Below are positions 45,696 through 56,994 of a stretch of 64,000 nt of DNA, in pieces. The stretch covers positions 33,683,042 through 33,747,041 of the forward strand of contig OX421966.1 of NCBI GenBank assembly GCA_949128115.1. The letters are read 5' to 3'. Numbering within the stretch: the stretch's first letter is position 1; each line of letters opens with the position of its first letter. Position numbers and translations under genes: made by a program. The notes under the pieces are model-generated. The model ran no database searches and was not told the DNA's origin. It worked only from the letters and a program-made list of their open reading frames with translations. Source of the DNA: Anaspis maculata (Eukaryota; Arthropoda; Insecta; Coleoptera; Scraptiidae).

Positions 45696-46627
45696 TACAG
45701 GGTGTCCGTTTTCCGAGGCTGAGCATAGGTAACTCGCTTATCTTGAGAGATACGAAGTCGGTTAAATTAGGAAAAAGCTGCGCATTTCCATGACGATCTA
45801 TGATCCAAAAAAATTTCACGTATCGATTTTAGTTTTTGAGATATCGTGAGAAAACAGGAATCTGAATTTATGTTTGTCTTTTTTATTTAGAAAACGGTTG
45901 AAGGTGGCCTTTTCTAATCTAGACATTGTCAAGGCACTTTTCCAAGGGGAACTCAAAGCTGCCAAAATCTTTTTTCTAGCTTTCAAAACAACCGAGATAC
46001 GACATTCAACTTTTTGCTCTAATGGGCGCCATGTTGGATTTTGATATTTTTGAATACGGTGTTCTTCTCTAGTTACAACGATGTGCCACATGTCACTGTT
46101 GAATAAATGTCTAACATTTACGTTTTTTTTTTATTGTCGGTGCTGATTTTGTTTCCAAAGCACTCTTTGAAAAATGAAAAAATAATTTTTTGCTCAAAAG
46201 CATAAATTCAACAGTGGCATGTGACACATCATTGTAACCAGAAAAAATATTGTATTCAAAAATGTCAAAATCCAATATGGCACCCATAAGAGAAAAAAAA
46301 GTTGAATGTCATATCTCGATTGTTTTGAAAGCAAGAATAACGATTTTGGCAACAATGAATTCCCCTTGGAAAAGTGCCTGCACAATGTTCTAATTAGAAA
46401 AGGCTACCTTCAACCGTTTCACTACTTTCAAATAAAAAATTGAAACAAAAATTAAAAATTTCTGTTTTTTATCGATATCTTGAAAAGTAAAACTGACAAG
46501 TCAAATATCTTTTTGGATCCTTGATCGTCATGAAAATTCGCAACTTTTTTCTAATTTAACCGACTCTGTATCTCTAAAGATGAGCGAGATACTCATGCTT
46601 AGCCTCGAAAAACGGACACCCTGTATA
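45696..46627. mobile_element. Palindromic element with TACAGGGTGTCCGTTTTCCG ends
   Basis: Ends are near-perfect inverted repeats beginning TACAGGGTGTCCGTTTT. Arms pair to the centre: 'aaccgacttcgtatctc'-type block at 45750 with 46556, 'gccatgttggattttgat' at 46027 with 46263. TA flanks. Inserted in the right arm of 44281-48189. Confidence 0.88.
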
Positions 46628-46633
46628 GCCCAG

Positions 46634-47583
46634 GGGCCCTATTTTCGGTACACGTGATCTGTTCCCCGGCGATCACCGGGGAACGCCGGTGAAGTGATCA
46701 GTTCCCCGGTTCTAAAAGTGGTATTTTCGTGACCACTTTTTCGGCTATACTCGTACATGTCCGTGTAATGTCGAAACTTGGCTGTCAGCTGTGATATTTG
46801 AAATCGAATTGTATTTTTTCGAAACGTACCTACTTTTGCTATTTATTAACATGGAATCTGCCGGCCCAAGCTTCAAGAGGCCACGATTGGATGCGATTTC
46901 CGAAACTCAAAAGAAAAACTGACCGAACTCATGGCCAAGAACCCCATATATCCTTGTCAACTTGCTACGGTCAGCCGGCTTCCTTCCCCGGGTACTGGGA
47001 TAAATGGCGTGACTAGTTCTGTGATGTGCTGGGCCTTCACAAGTCACACTGAAGTCTTTTAATTGTCACGCGAAAATACTGCACAAACTGCACTTCTATG
47101 TCCACAAATCGTTTGCCGGGTTGGCGCGCATCTTCTTTGGCCGCTTCCAAGTCCGCGATTACATGGACCGCCAATGCCGCGTTCAATGGATCCATTTTTT
47201 CCAAATTATTTAAAGAAACTTTCGAAAAATTGGAGATTGGAACGTAAAATTGAAATTTTTGAAAGGACGCCGTTGTAATTCCAATATCCAATTGTCAAAA
47301 CTAAATCTGTCATATGGCGGTTGTTTTAGTTGTATTTTTGGTGCATTCAGCGTTGCCAACCTATGAACAATGTGCTTTTTTTACTTTTTTTAGTGATTTT
47401 CAATTTAGACTCTTGGCAGTCCTTTGCTTTGATTGACATAAGCGGGGAATGAGCTGTTCTCTCGGTAGCTCCTAGGAGAACGGGCGTGATCACGCGTGAA
47501 TGTACCCGAAAATGCCGCTTCCCCTGTTTTTGAGGGAACAGTTCCTATAGGAACAGTTCACGTGTGCACCGAAAATAGGGCCC
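46634..47583. mobile_element. Possible PIF/Harbinger-derived element, 950 bp
   Basis: Inverted ends GGGCCCTATTTTCGGT with a CAG direct repeat on both sides (46631-46633, 47584-47586), matching the 3-bp duplication style of PIF/Harbinger. Inside, on the plus strand, 46851-47010 starts ESAGPSFKRPRLDAISETQK and continues, after a stop and frameshift, with LTELMAKNP and YWDKWRD-like pieces, reminiscent of zeste/Myb-SANT-like domains. On the minus strand 47190-47037 opens MDPLNAALAVHVIADLEAA. Both are short, so at best they are the two gene starts of a deleted autonomous element. Confidence 0.6.
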
Positions 47584-48189
47584 CAGAACAAAAACCACCT
47601 AGCCGAGCTTCATCTCCCACGAGCCCCCTTCAACAATGGTCGACACTTCTTACCAAAATGATATCAACAAGACATATTGCGTCGAATTACGATGGTTTTG
47701 CATCAATGGATGGACAGATTCCATCCTCTTCATTTTGAGTTGCAATTTTTATCCCCCCCCCCCAATAACTCAAAACCCCTGGGTACGATTGTTGACGATT
47801 TAATTTTGAGATTGAAATCTCTGTATCTTGTTTAAGTACTAATTGCAGGGTTATTTGATATCATGATATCATTGAAATCCGATTTTTTCTGTTTTTTTTT
47901 TCCAAAAAATTGGCATGCTGGATTCATTAGTACTTATTTTCTTCAAAAATTTATGTCGAAACCAAAATAAGACCATACCAGGGGGTTGCAAACGTTAGCA
48001 TAACTTTTTGGTAGTTCACTTGAAATTGCAATTTTTCGATTGGCTCCTATAAATTTTCCAAAGCCCGGATTTTTGGGGACTTTCTTTCCGGTGGTAAAGT
48101 GCTATGTGAGGAACCAAAATCAATCGTCAGAAGTTAGGATTTAATTTTTTTGAGGTAATGACCAGTTTTGAGCTAAAATTCCTGGGCTA

Positions 48190-48589
48190 TTTGCTCAAAT
48201 GTACATTTCACACGTCACAGCCTACCCAAGTGATATAATAGTAGTGTTAGCGCGGTACACATAAAGACGGCAGCCTTCCGATGAAGGCTGCATTAAAACA
48301 ATAACTCTTGGATTAGGAAAGCAGCAAGCGACAGTCAGAAATAAAATTCACAACAACAATCAAAAACTTTAATGCAAAACAAAGAAAAAAACACAAACAG
48401 ACAGAATTACAAAACAATAAAAAAAAAACAATGTGAATTAAATGAAATGAAAAATCCGAGTGGTTCTGATCGGGGGCAGATTCGCTGGCGCCGAGTGGCG
48501 TCCTGAAAACGAGACGAACTGCACTGAAGGTATACACCCCGGCAAACGGGAATAAACGGTAAATGGTAAAAACAATGGAAAATATGGAA
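48190..48589. other. Intergenic, nothing recognised
   Basis: A-rich stretch (48355-48430) that inflates minus-strand open frames. Confidence 0.3.
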
Positions 48590-49115
48590 CTTACGGGATC
48601 TTATTCGGTGGCGGCGTCGTCCTGGCGGAGTCCGAAGGCGGCGTCGTGGTGGATGGCCGTTCTGGTGGTGGATTTCCTGGTGAAATGCACGAGTGCCCGT
48701 GTTCGTCACCAAAATGGCGGACGAACGACTCGATCCCGTCCGAAACTGGAGCTTTGTGTGCGGCTGGCTGATCCAAGCCGCTCCCCGGTGAAAGCGGTGA
48801 AAACTGCCGCTTTCTGGACTTGGAGATGCTGCAGAGCTCCTCCAGGAGTCACTATCGGACGCGATGGGCCTTGGATGGGCTTCTGGTCGAGTACGAATGT
48901 ACGCCGATGGCACGACAAGATGGCCGCGAGAACGATGACCAAAAAAAGGACGGCGTGGCTTCCCGCTCGACGTACGGAGATCAACGCCGCTTCGAACGAA
49001 GCGGTAAAGGCACGAGCGGAAAGAAAGCCGAAGAATGCCGAAGACGGCCGAAGAAAGTGCTGGAGCTCGTTTACGCTTGCGCCTGACAGCCAAGTGCCAG
49101 GCACACCGAACAGGG
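48590..49115 (-). other. GC-rich, CpG-rich island; candidate first exon on the minus strand
   Basis: Sharp GC- and CpG-rich block in an AT-rich window, open in several frames. On the minus strand it ends at a strong donor (CC then GTAAGT, 48594-48589). One minus frame (49104-48706) encodes a hydrophobic segment HAVLFLVIVLAAILSC after basic residues, as in a signal anchor, but it hits a stop before the donor; the frame open to the donor is proline/serine-rich. No family recognised and no further exon found, so this is offered as a promoter/first-exon candidate only. Confidence 0.3.
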
Positions 49116-49234
49116 GGTGAGGGGTGAGGACTTGGACGACACAGGGATATTTTGGGTTGCATACCCTCAGTGCACACGAATGCAGTGTTCAATGACCGGG
49201 GCCGAGACAAGTAGAGACATTACGTAACAATAAT
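49116..49234. other. Short intergenic stretch
   Basis: Between the GC-rich island and the compound palindrome; nothing recognised. Confidence 0.3.
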
Positions 49235-50500
49235 GCCCGATCGCACAAAGGTGGTATCAAATTTTAGTTCGGTACAAAACACGGGATCAAATTTTTGAAG
49301 TGGAATAAAATGCAAACACAGTTACTTCAAGGGAAGATTCTGATGGGAATACACAATATGTCTTCAAGCGATTGTTTGGATACCAAAATACAGGTGAGAC
49401 AGCCTTTATTTTGGCTTGTAGAACACATCTCACCAGAACTGTCAGATCTTTTCTTTGTAATAAGAAATAAGCGACAAGTGCGTGTTACCCCAACTTCGTT
49501 TCTGTATATGGACAGGGAGATGGTACCTCAAAACTTACGTCACAAGGTACATGATTTTAACCCTGTAGGTCTAATGTGCGTTGATGAGGTTGTTGAAATT
49601 CTTTTTGTCTCACATGTCCGACCGGGAGGCTCGAGGCTGGTATAGGCTTGTCAATTTTCGAAAAATGGCCAAAACTTACGTCATAAGGTACATGAATGAA
49701 ACCAACGGGCTTTTGTGTGGGAACATCCCCTCAATCAAAAATCAGGTCATAAGACAACATTTTTGGAGACTTTCCATAAGACAAGTTTGAAATTTTCAAA
49801 AAAGACCAAAATCTACCGCCTCCTGGAGACTTCTTCTTTGACATAATTTCAGGTATGAGAAATGATTCTCACATGATTTTTTACGGAGGTTTCGAATCTG
49901 TCCACAAATATTTTTAATAGTACATCGCTTACAGGGTGCAGCATCAAAATTTTTTTCTCAAATCGTAGACACTGTATTTTAACGTGGAAATCGATTCCGT
50001 CTTTCATTCTGATTACAAATTGTATATCACACTTAGTGGGTTAGTCAACTAAACGCCTGCGAAGAAATTCATAAATTTTGGTCCTTTTTTGAAAATTTCA
50101 AACTTGTTTTATAGACCGAAAGCCCCTAAAAATTTTCTGTTACGACCTGATTTTTGATTAAAGGGACGTGCCACACAAAATCCAGTTGGTTTCACTCATG
50201 TACCTACCTTATGACGTAAATTTTTGGCCATTTTTTCGAAAATTGACAAGCTTGACTGTCTTAAAGCGCCCGGTCTGACATTTAAGACAAAGCAATTTTT
50301 AACAACTTTATCAACGCACATTTATTAGACCTACAGGGTTAATACCATATGTACCTTATGACGTAAGTTTTGAGGTAAGCAGCTCCCTGTCCAATACAAA
50401 TAATCTCTTGGAGCCATATTTTATTTCCCTACAAAAATTTGATCCCGTGTTTAGTACCGAATATGAAGTAAAATTTGATATCACCTTTGTGCAATCGGGC
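49235..50500. mobile_element. Compound element with ~60-bp outer inverted ends
   Basis: Outer ends 'gcccgatcgcacaaaggtgg' (49235) and the complement ending 50500, continuing through 'aaaacacgggatcaaatttt'. Between them is a second palindrome (49509-50393). The spacer at 49295-49500 has an open plus frame that I do not recognise. Confidence 0.85.
49509..50393. mobile_element. Inner palindrome of the compound element (same family as 1-690)
   Basis: Arms start 'ggacagggag' and 'cttacgtcacaaggtacatg', and pair with 50340-50393; the 'aaaaatggccaaaacttacg' block at 49660 pairs with 50218. The right arm and centre match positions 1-690 directly. Confidence 0.85.
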
Positions 50501-52349
50501 GAAAGTAGCAAATAACATATTGGTGTCTTTTCCTCTAGGTGCCTACGTGAGATTGAGATGAGAAATAGGTATAAGAACGTTTCGTATTATACAATAATGT
50601 CACCTTATTGACGCTTAACCCTATAAACGGGTCAATATTGTGCATGCGTGTGTGCGTTTACAATAGTTCGAAAGTTACGGCCTCTTTGCCCGATACCCTT
50701 TCAAGTGTCTTCAGTTTTAATATTTCTAAATTGAGAAAGAATGAACAGAAAACTACCAAAAAGACCAAAATTTTTGTCCATCAACGGCAGAACCCCAGAA
50801 CTTAGTATAATAATCACTTATTTCGGGCCGGCTGTCTGTGTATAGCTTAGGACTAAAGGACGATTTCAATGACATCCCACCCTGCTGACCTTTCGGCGAG
50901 CAGGAAAAGCCTTGGCTGTGATACGGCCTGAGCTGTGTGCGGAGCAGGGCACCGTCAGAGAACGGGTTGAGGTCGGGACGATATATAACGTCGCCTGGTG
51001 ACATTAGCAAGCTAAGACAGTGGTTGGCAGGCCTGCAGTAAGACATCGTGGCGGCCGGGCGGACACGCTACAGGCCATCCCTACTCTGCAGTGGCCCGAT
51101 AATTAATCATACATTGTAATTAGTTCCTATGAGAGAGCCTACTGCTACGATGAGGAGAGAGCAGTCGTGACCTCCAGATACGGCATTGTATCATCGGCGG
51201 CGGCGACTCGCCCGCAGATACGAGGAGCAGAGAGACCATAGTGTGTCTTTGTATGATGTGCCTGCACATGGCCTACAGCCCAGCTTTTGTCTGATGCGAC
51301 AGCAGCAGGAACCCCTTTTCTTGGACCACGACCACAAACTGCTGAGATATACTATACATTCATATACGCTGTACGCATCAGGGGTGCGGGAGGGAGGTAA
51401 GGGCAGAGGGAGATCCACTGGAGCGATCAAGACTCTACCCCCGCGCTTTGTCTTCAGACGTTGCAAAAAGCGCTATACGTTTCTGGGGTTCCGAATTCGG
51501 GTTTCCCGTTCACGCACCATCTCGCAGTGTTCAACAGCCGTCGTTAACTACATGCTAAAATTATTGCTTTTTAATCCTTCAGCACGCTTCTTCTTTGATT
51601 AAGGTGTGTTGTTCGCCGCACGTTACGCCTCTGACGGTGTTACGGTGCGTTATGCCCTCCTCTTCTTCGAGCCTTCGAGCTTTCCGCCGCCGTCGTCGTC
51701 GTCGTCACACCAGCCACATCGAATAGTCTCGGTTAATTCGCGTTCAAATTTAAAATTGCCAATTGCGCAATCCGAGCGCATGAGGTTCAGAGGTATGTTG
51801 GATGTTCGTCGAACACGTAAAACCGGCCATAAATCTGTCTTAAGCCGTCCGTTCGCTGTTAATGTGAATTTCAAGGGTGCCTCTGGGTGTGAGAGAAAGA
51901 GGGTGGTGGGTAGCCTGGAGTAGAGGTAGATAGGTGGCAGGCCAGGCAGAGCACATGCGATTATATATTCCGCACGTCGTCCCTTCAGTCCGTCTTAAAT
52001 GTCCCTACTAATATTGTACCGGTAACGTAATTAAAGTGTGTTACGTGAGGTAAGGGCGAGGATTTTTCACGCCGGCGCCCGATAATTTATATTCGAAGTC
52101 TTGGCACCTGACAACATCAACTAAATAGTTCAAGACGAGGGTGATTTGACACTTTCCAAGTTTGATCCAGCGCCAGTTTGGGTTGGCCATGGTGAAATGC
52201 CAGAAGGAAGAATGCAAACGCGAACATTGCAAAACTTCTGTTAAGAAACTCCTTCGGCCTGTTTTTTTTAGAATATAATAATTATGTACCATCACCTTCT
52301 TTCAGATACTGCACTTCTTTTGAGTAGCGTTATGAAAATCGACGCAGTC
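50501..52349. other. Unassigned sequence, GC-richer at 50820-51480
   Basis: Overlapping open frames on both strands at 51186-51602 and 51191-51466, plus 51606-51923, none with a known domain. Could hold exons or UTRs of a gene, but no splice-consistent model was found. Confidence 0.3.
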
Positions 52350-52379
52350 TACAGGGTGTTTCAGCGATGATAGCAAAAA
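52350..52379. repeat. TACAGGGTGTTTCAGCGATG motif, copy 2
   Basis: Identical to 41343-41372 for about 30 bp, then divergent. Confidence 0.6.
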
Positions 52380-52619
52380 AATTTGAAATCTTTCATGGAT
52401 ATTTAGTAGCTGTACAGGCTATCTTGCAAAAATCCGCGTGTTTGACGAGATTGGTCTCTACACAGTCATGGATTATGAATTTCTTAAACTCTCTGATGTG
52501 TTTTCGTTGGACTACGCTGTATAAGGCACCGATTCTCGGCCTACGAGTAGTATTGAGTACACAGCGGTAGCGAGCGGATGGAAAGCGAGTAGTAATCAGC
52601 GATATTTCCAAGCAGTAAT

Positions 52620-53701
52620 AGTTTTTTTTTAGCAACTCCACGATTACAGCAATCTGTCTATTCAGACAATAAGCGTTTGTTTAGACAAAGATGAACTGAC
52701 CTGTACGTACATTCCAGTAAATGTACTGCATTACAAATTATCTCAATAAACATATCGAACACAAATATATCAATCTAATGGGTATTATTATATATACAGT
52801 ATCACAGAACATTATCACAGATAGAGCATTCTCAATCACGACTGGTTAAATCTGTCCACCAGATCACTTGGTTCAAATCTTTTGAATCTGCGAATTTCGT
52901 TTCTTCTGTTGAAAAGTTTATTGGCGTGTGTGTTCGGATGTGCTGCCATTCTTTCTCGATATTTCACGCTGTGGTTCTTGATTTCTTTTTTGATGGATGG
53001 GATTGGAATGTCTTGTTGAATGATCCTCTTGGGCATGTATCTTGGAGCGTCGACTACCACTCGCAAAATCTTGTTCTGGAACCTCTGGAGAATTTCCAGA
53101 TTGGATTCGGTAGCAGATCCCCACAGTTGTATACCGGAGGTCTATATTGGCTTGATTATGCTCTTGTAAAGCAAGATTTTGTTTTCAATTGACAGCTGTG
53201 ACCTTCTACCCATCAACCAGTACATCTGACGGAACTTGAGACCGAGCTGTTTTCTCTTCTTGAAATGTGTTTCTTCCATGTGAGTCGGTCCAAATGCATG
53301 CCCAAATATTTTGCGTCGTCTGTCTGTGGTATTGGTGCGTCGTTTAGCTTCACTGATGAGCACGTCTCTCGTCTCGCAGTGAATGTGACATGAACCGATT
53401 TGGACTTGTTGACACTGATGCGCCACTTTCTTAACAATTTCTCGATCTTGTTGAGGTTTATTCGTAGGTTTCTTGATGCTGACACTGGATCCACGTGTGA
53501 AGCGAGCACGGCGGTGTCGTCATCAAATGTCGTTGTCATTGTCGTTCTTGTGGTCGGCAGGTCAGCAGTGAAAAGTAAGTATAGAATCGGTCCCAGGACA
53601 CTGCCCTGAGGAACGCCCGCATTGATGGGGTAAAGTCTGGTGTACTCGTCTCCTTGTTTGACGTAGAAGTATCTGTTGGATAGGTATGATTTCAATATTC
53701 A
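52620..53701 (-). mobile_element. 5'-truncated Jockey-type LINE inserted in the LTR, 42-bp target duplication
   Basis: Flanked by a 42-bp direct repeat (52578-52619 and 53702-53743, one mismatch). On the minus strand the insert ends in an A-run (T run at 52622-52630), as expected for a LINE 3' tail. Contents: RT core and C-terminal region. Confidence 0.9.
52836..53695 (-). pseudogene. Jockey-clade ORF2: RT motifs B-E and C-terminus, one frameshift
   Basis: Frame 1 (53695-53213) has the motif B block GVPQGSVLGPILYLLF, a motif C with FDDD (usual FADD), then KTKYLG-like motif E as DAKYLGMHLDRLTW. A frameshift near 53270 moves to KKRKQLGLKFRQMYWLMGRR and SIENKILLYKSIIKPI; another frame continues with LEILQRFQNKILRVVV, then the HPN..A segment and KRFEPSDL to a stop at 52839. 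This order is typical of Jockey elements. Motif A and the endonuclease are missing. Confidence 0.85.
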
Positions 53702-54190
53702 ATGGAAAGCGAGTAGTAATCAGCGATATTTCGAAGCAGTAATTGTTGACGTGTATTTATTCTAGTACGCAGCAATAAACAGTGTGTTTCAAAACGATCG
53801 TCCTAATTATGAACGAATCTAAACGCGAAATACGTAACATTTTGTGTCAGAAGTGGGATAACTGAAAATAATTCGGCCTGCGACTACAGGACGTTCGGAA
53901 CATTCGTAATTTGAAAATGCCGGAGACAAGAAGCATGTCGAAGACAGGAGTGGAAGACACTTTGGCGAGCATCATGATGATGATGCAGGAACAAAAGGCG
54001 GAACGCGTAGAAGGGAAAGAAGAGTTGAAAAAGCTTCTAGAAAGATCGGGTGTGCTCCAAAATGCACGGGAATCGCCACTGGTAACAGTAACATTCTTCA
54101 CAACCTTGGTATATAATATTCTATTTTTTTACTACTCGAAAATCGCCATCCAAAATCAGGAACAGGTTAATAATGATGTGCTTCACGGCT

Positions 54191-55535
54191 AGTAGTGAAA
54201 AAAGACATGTTTTCACTTGTTTCCTCAAATTCACGCTAGTATAAGCTAAGAATTGTCTAAAGTTCGTGGCATAGTGCGGTGAGAATACTCCCGGACGCCC
54301 ATGGATCTCCCGAGCGCTGCTCCTTCTCTATTCCGGGTCCACGGCCACACTCGGAGCCTGCCACAGGGATAATTAGGCCGCAGGATCGGCAGGATTCAAA
54401 CCGATGCAGATTTGGTTAATTTGAGATAGCGTGTGTGAGAGGGCAATCGATGTGTGGTGGTGGCTTTAAGGGAGACGTTGCAAGATTAATGGGCCTGTGT
54501 TGGGTTTAAGGAATGACGGAGATTAACCGGAAACTTTAAAGGTCCTTGGCGTCTTGGAAAGGCAAGCAGCACATTGCCTGCGCCATCAGATATAAACGAC
54601 TTCTGCACTGTGTGCTGTGACGAACACACGTTGAAATCTAACACTGACGTACATATATAGTTATTGGGGACTACGTAGATACCTCCCATTACCTAGATAA
54701 ATCGTATAAACGTATAAAGCATCGGTTTTTTGAAATTTGATCCAAATTAAGGTTTAAGCAGTGGATAGTACAACCGAAATGTGTGATGGTTAGAAGTTCA
54801 GTGTGAAACGTGGTGGTTAACGATCTATTGTTGATGGCCGGGGCTGTACCTGTCGTCTTACACAAACTGACGATGTCTGAAACTGGACGCCGACTGTACC
54901 AGGAACAGTATGGAAGGGCTAACTAACATCAGTCAGTATGGAAATCAGTGTGTGCTGGCCGAAGGATGTGTTATGTAAAGGAGGTATTACATTTGCCGCA
55001 GGACACAATCCCTCTGCGCTTATACAACTCCCGCTTATTATCGAAATGGATATTTGCATTAAATTACAGATATAGATGGAGGTCGGTGTGTATACCTATA
55101 CCTAGCATAATCTCTGATTGTGGATTGCGTCGAACACACAGCTCCCAGTCATATTAGTCATCCGTCAATCGGACGGTTCTTTGCCCATCAAGACAATAAT
55201 CGTAGGGAGCGCGGGCATTACGCGTTTGTGATTATGCAAAGTGTATTTTGTTTACGTACGGGGTAGCCCGCAAGCCAGGGAGTAGTCTGCATCTTCTATG
55301 TAAAATTCCATATCAAGCACAAAGTTTGCAGCTGCAATCTGCAATTAACTTGAATTTCGTGAGCCTATAGGCAACCAATAATACACCATGAGCCGGATTT
55401 GCAGTCAGATCTTATGTCTTCAGACGACCTTATTCAATTTTGAAGAGCCAATTTTTACCAAGCACAACGTTAGAAGATGTAATTATTGCATTTGAATATT
55501 ATATGAAATATTCACAAGATGATTACCTATTATAC
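54191..55535. other. Intergenic, nothing recognised
   Basis: No supportable gene; short frames only. Confidence 0.3.
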
Positions 55536-56000
55536 AGACAGGGTGTCTCAAAAGTATCGCATTCCGAGTCCAGAGTGGTATATGGAATCCACTCAAGAGC
55601 ACGATAAAAAAAGTCGTTCATTTTTGGAGATATTGAGGATCAAAGTATGGGACTTTGCCCCCCTCTATTTTCGCTATTTAAAGTTATTCTGTGAAACTGT
55701 TTGTGACAGATTTATCGTATGTAATACCACAAGAGCTATGAGTTTTATCGATAAAATTTTCGAACTATCTCGAAAGCTTTGTTTTCAAGAAATTCACCGA
55801 GTGTGAAATGGTCACTTTATTATCTGAAAAAAACCCGACAGCGTAGCTGGAGGGTTTTTGTCTTTGATAATAAAGTGACCATTTCCACGAGTTGAATTGC
55901 TTCATGAAAACAAAGCTTGAGAAACAGTTCGAAAATTTTGATAAAACTCGTATCAGCTCGAGTGGTATTTGCGGAGAATATTCCACAAAACGTGAAAATC
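55536..56000. mobile_element. Palindromic element with an AGGGTGTCTCAAAAG start
   Basis: Arms 55715-55835 and 55850-55975 pair closely ('aatggtcactttattatc' against 'gataataaagtgaccattt'). 'cagacagggtgtctcaaaag' at 55537 looks like its left end; the matching right end is not clear. Confidence 0.75.
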
Positions 56001-56994
56001 AAAATATAAAAACGTTTTGATTCCAAATTCACCCCATATAAAAAAATGGAACTGTTTTTTGGCGTTGTGACACTGTCATGCGGTCATGCTGATTAAATCA
56101 AGTTGCTTTGGAAATCAAGTGCACTTACAATCTAACAAACAGCTAATATTTCAATTATTATTGTGCTTCTCAACGTAAAAACGTCTTCCAAAGCTTTGCC
56201 ATTCAAAAAACGAAACCACATTGGCCGCAAAATATAACCATAACCTTACAGAAGTGATGAACTGGTCCTCTTTGTGGCTAGATCTGCGATTTTGTGCCCC
56301 GCGCGGATTGCGGATGTCATTCATTGTCAATGTGACAACTGCTGTGCAGGAGGGTGGCCTGGCCTGCCTCACCTACGGCGACGTACGGTGCCGTTGTGGC
56401 AAAAATAATAATAATGCGGCATTATAACAAACAGAAATTACATAATGTTCCATGGATAATCATTGCAGATCAAAATTATTGTTACTTATTTGAATTAGGA
56501 ACTGCCTAAATGTGGTATTTCACAAATATAGTAAACTACATCTCACCTCTAGTTGGACACAAGGGATGAGTATATATACCGATTGCAATACTACCACTTT
56601 TGGAAGCGGCGTCACTGTGTGTAGGTGACGCTTGAAAGGCTTATAGCAGGCACGATTTTGAGGAACTTTTTAAATGAAGTAATATGGTTATTTATAAAAA
56701 GGAAGGCACAGTTTTATCAGTATAAAACTGTACGAAGGTCGTGTTTTATCAGTATAAAACTGATTTCATTGGTTCAACTCGAAGGTTTCATACGTATTGA
56801 TTGGTCAGAAGTATGTTGTGTGGAATAGTCGGTAAAAATGATCAGTTAGTGGGTGTGCGCTAAATTTCCGCTTACGCTACAGGGTAAGTAATAAATCACA
56901 AAAACCACGTTTTCTCCACTAATCCCTATAAAATATTCCATTGGTTCTTGATATAGTTTAAAACAAGACGTGACTTTTCTCATTTTCAAAGAAA
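56001..56994. other. Intergenic, small direct repeat
   Basis: A 17-bp unit 'ttttatcagtataaaact' occurs at 56712 and 56744. No gene supported. Confidence 0.35.

Larger units (their letters stand above)
44281..48189. mobile_element. 3.9 kb palindromic element containing two younger insertions
   Basis: Left arm 44281-45230; right arm 45230-45695 plus 47587-48189. Pairs: 'tagtccaggaattta' at 44281 with the complement ending 48189; 'aggagccaatcgaaaaatgg' (44412) with its complement near 48034; 'gcgatcacg/cgtgatcggt' type block at 44768 against 45675. Two segments in the right arm (45696-46627, 46634-47583) have no counterpart in the left arm. No transposase. Confidence 0.85.
52480..54190 (+). mobile_element. 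Fragment of an LTR retrotransposon (LTR, primer site, gag start)
   Basis: At 53840-53860 'tgtgtcagaagtgggata' resembles the tRNA primer-binding site of insect Ty3/gypsy-type elements and directly follows a plausible LTR end (CA at 53838-53839). Upstream are a TATA-like 'gtataaggcacc' (52520) and AATAAA (53772), now separated by the LINE insertion 52620-53701. Downstream an ATG at 53917 opens a 91-codon frame (MPETRSMSKTG..., glutamate/lysine-rich) like a gag N-terminus. No pol, second LTR or start of the first LTR was found, so the left limit is approximate. Confidence 0.6.

Noticed and set aside
47037..47291. Independent 84-codon gene on the minus strand
   Set aside because: Lies wholly inside the 46634-47583 transposon and is better read as a relic of that element.
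48407..49210. 267-codon minus-strand open frame
   Set aside because: Two other minus frames and one plus frame are also long here because the block is GC-rich. The peptide is arginine/serine/proline-rich low complexity, and the frame runs through an A-rich tail. Kept only as a first-exon candidate region.
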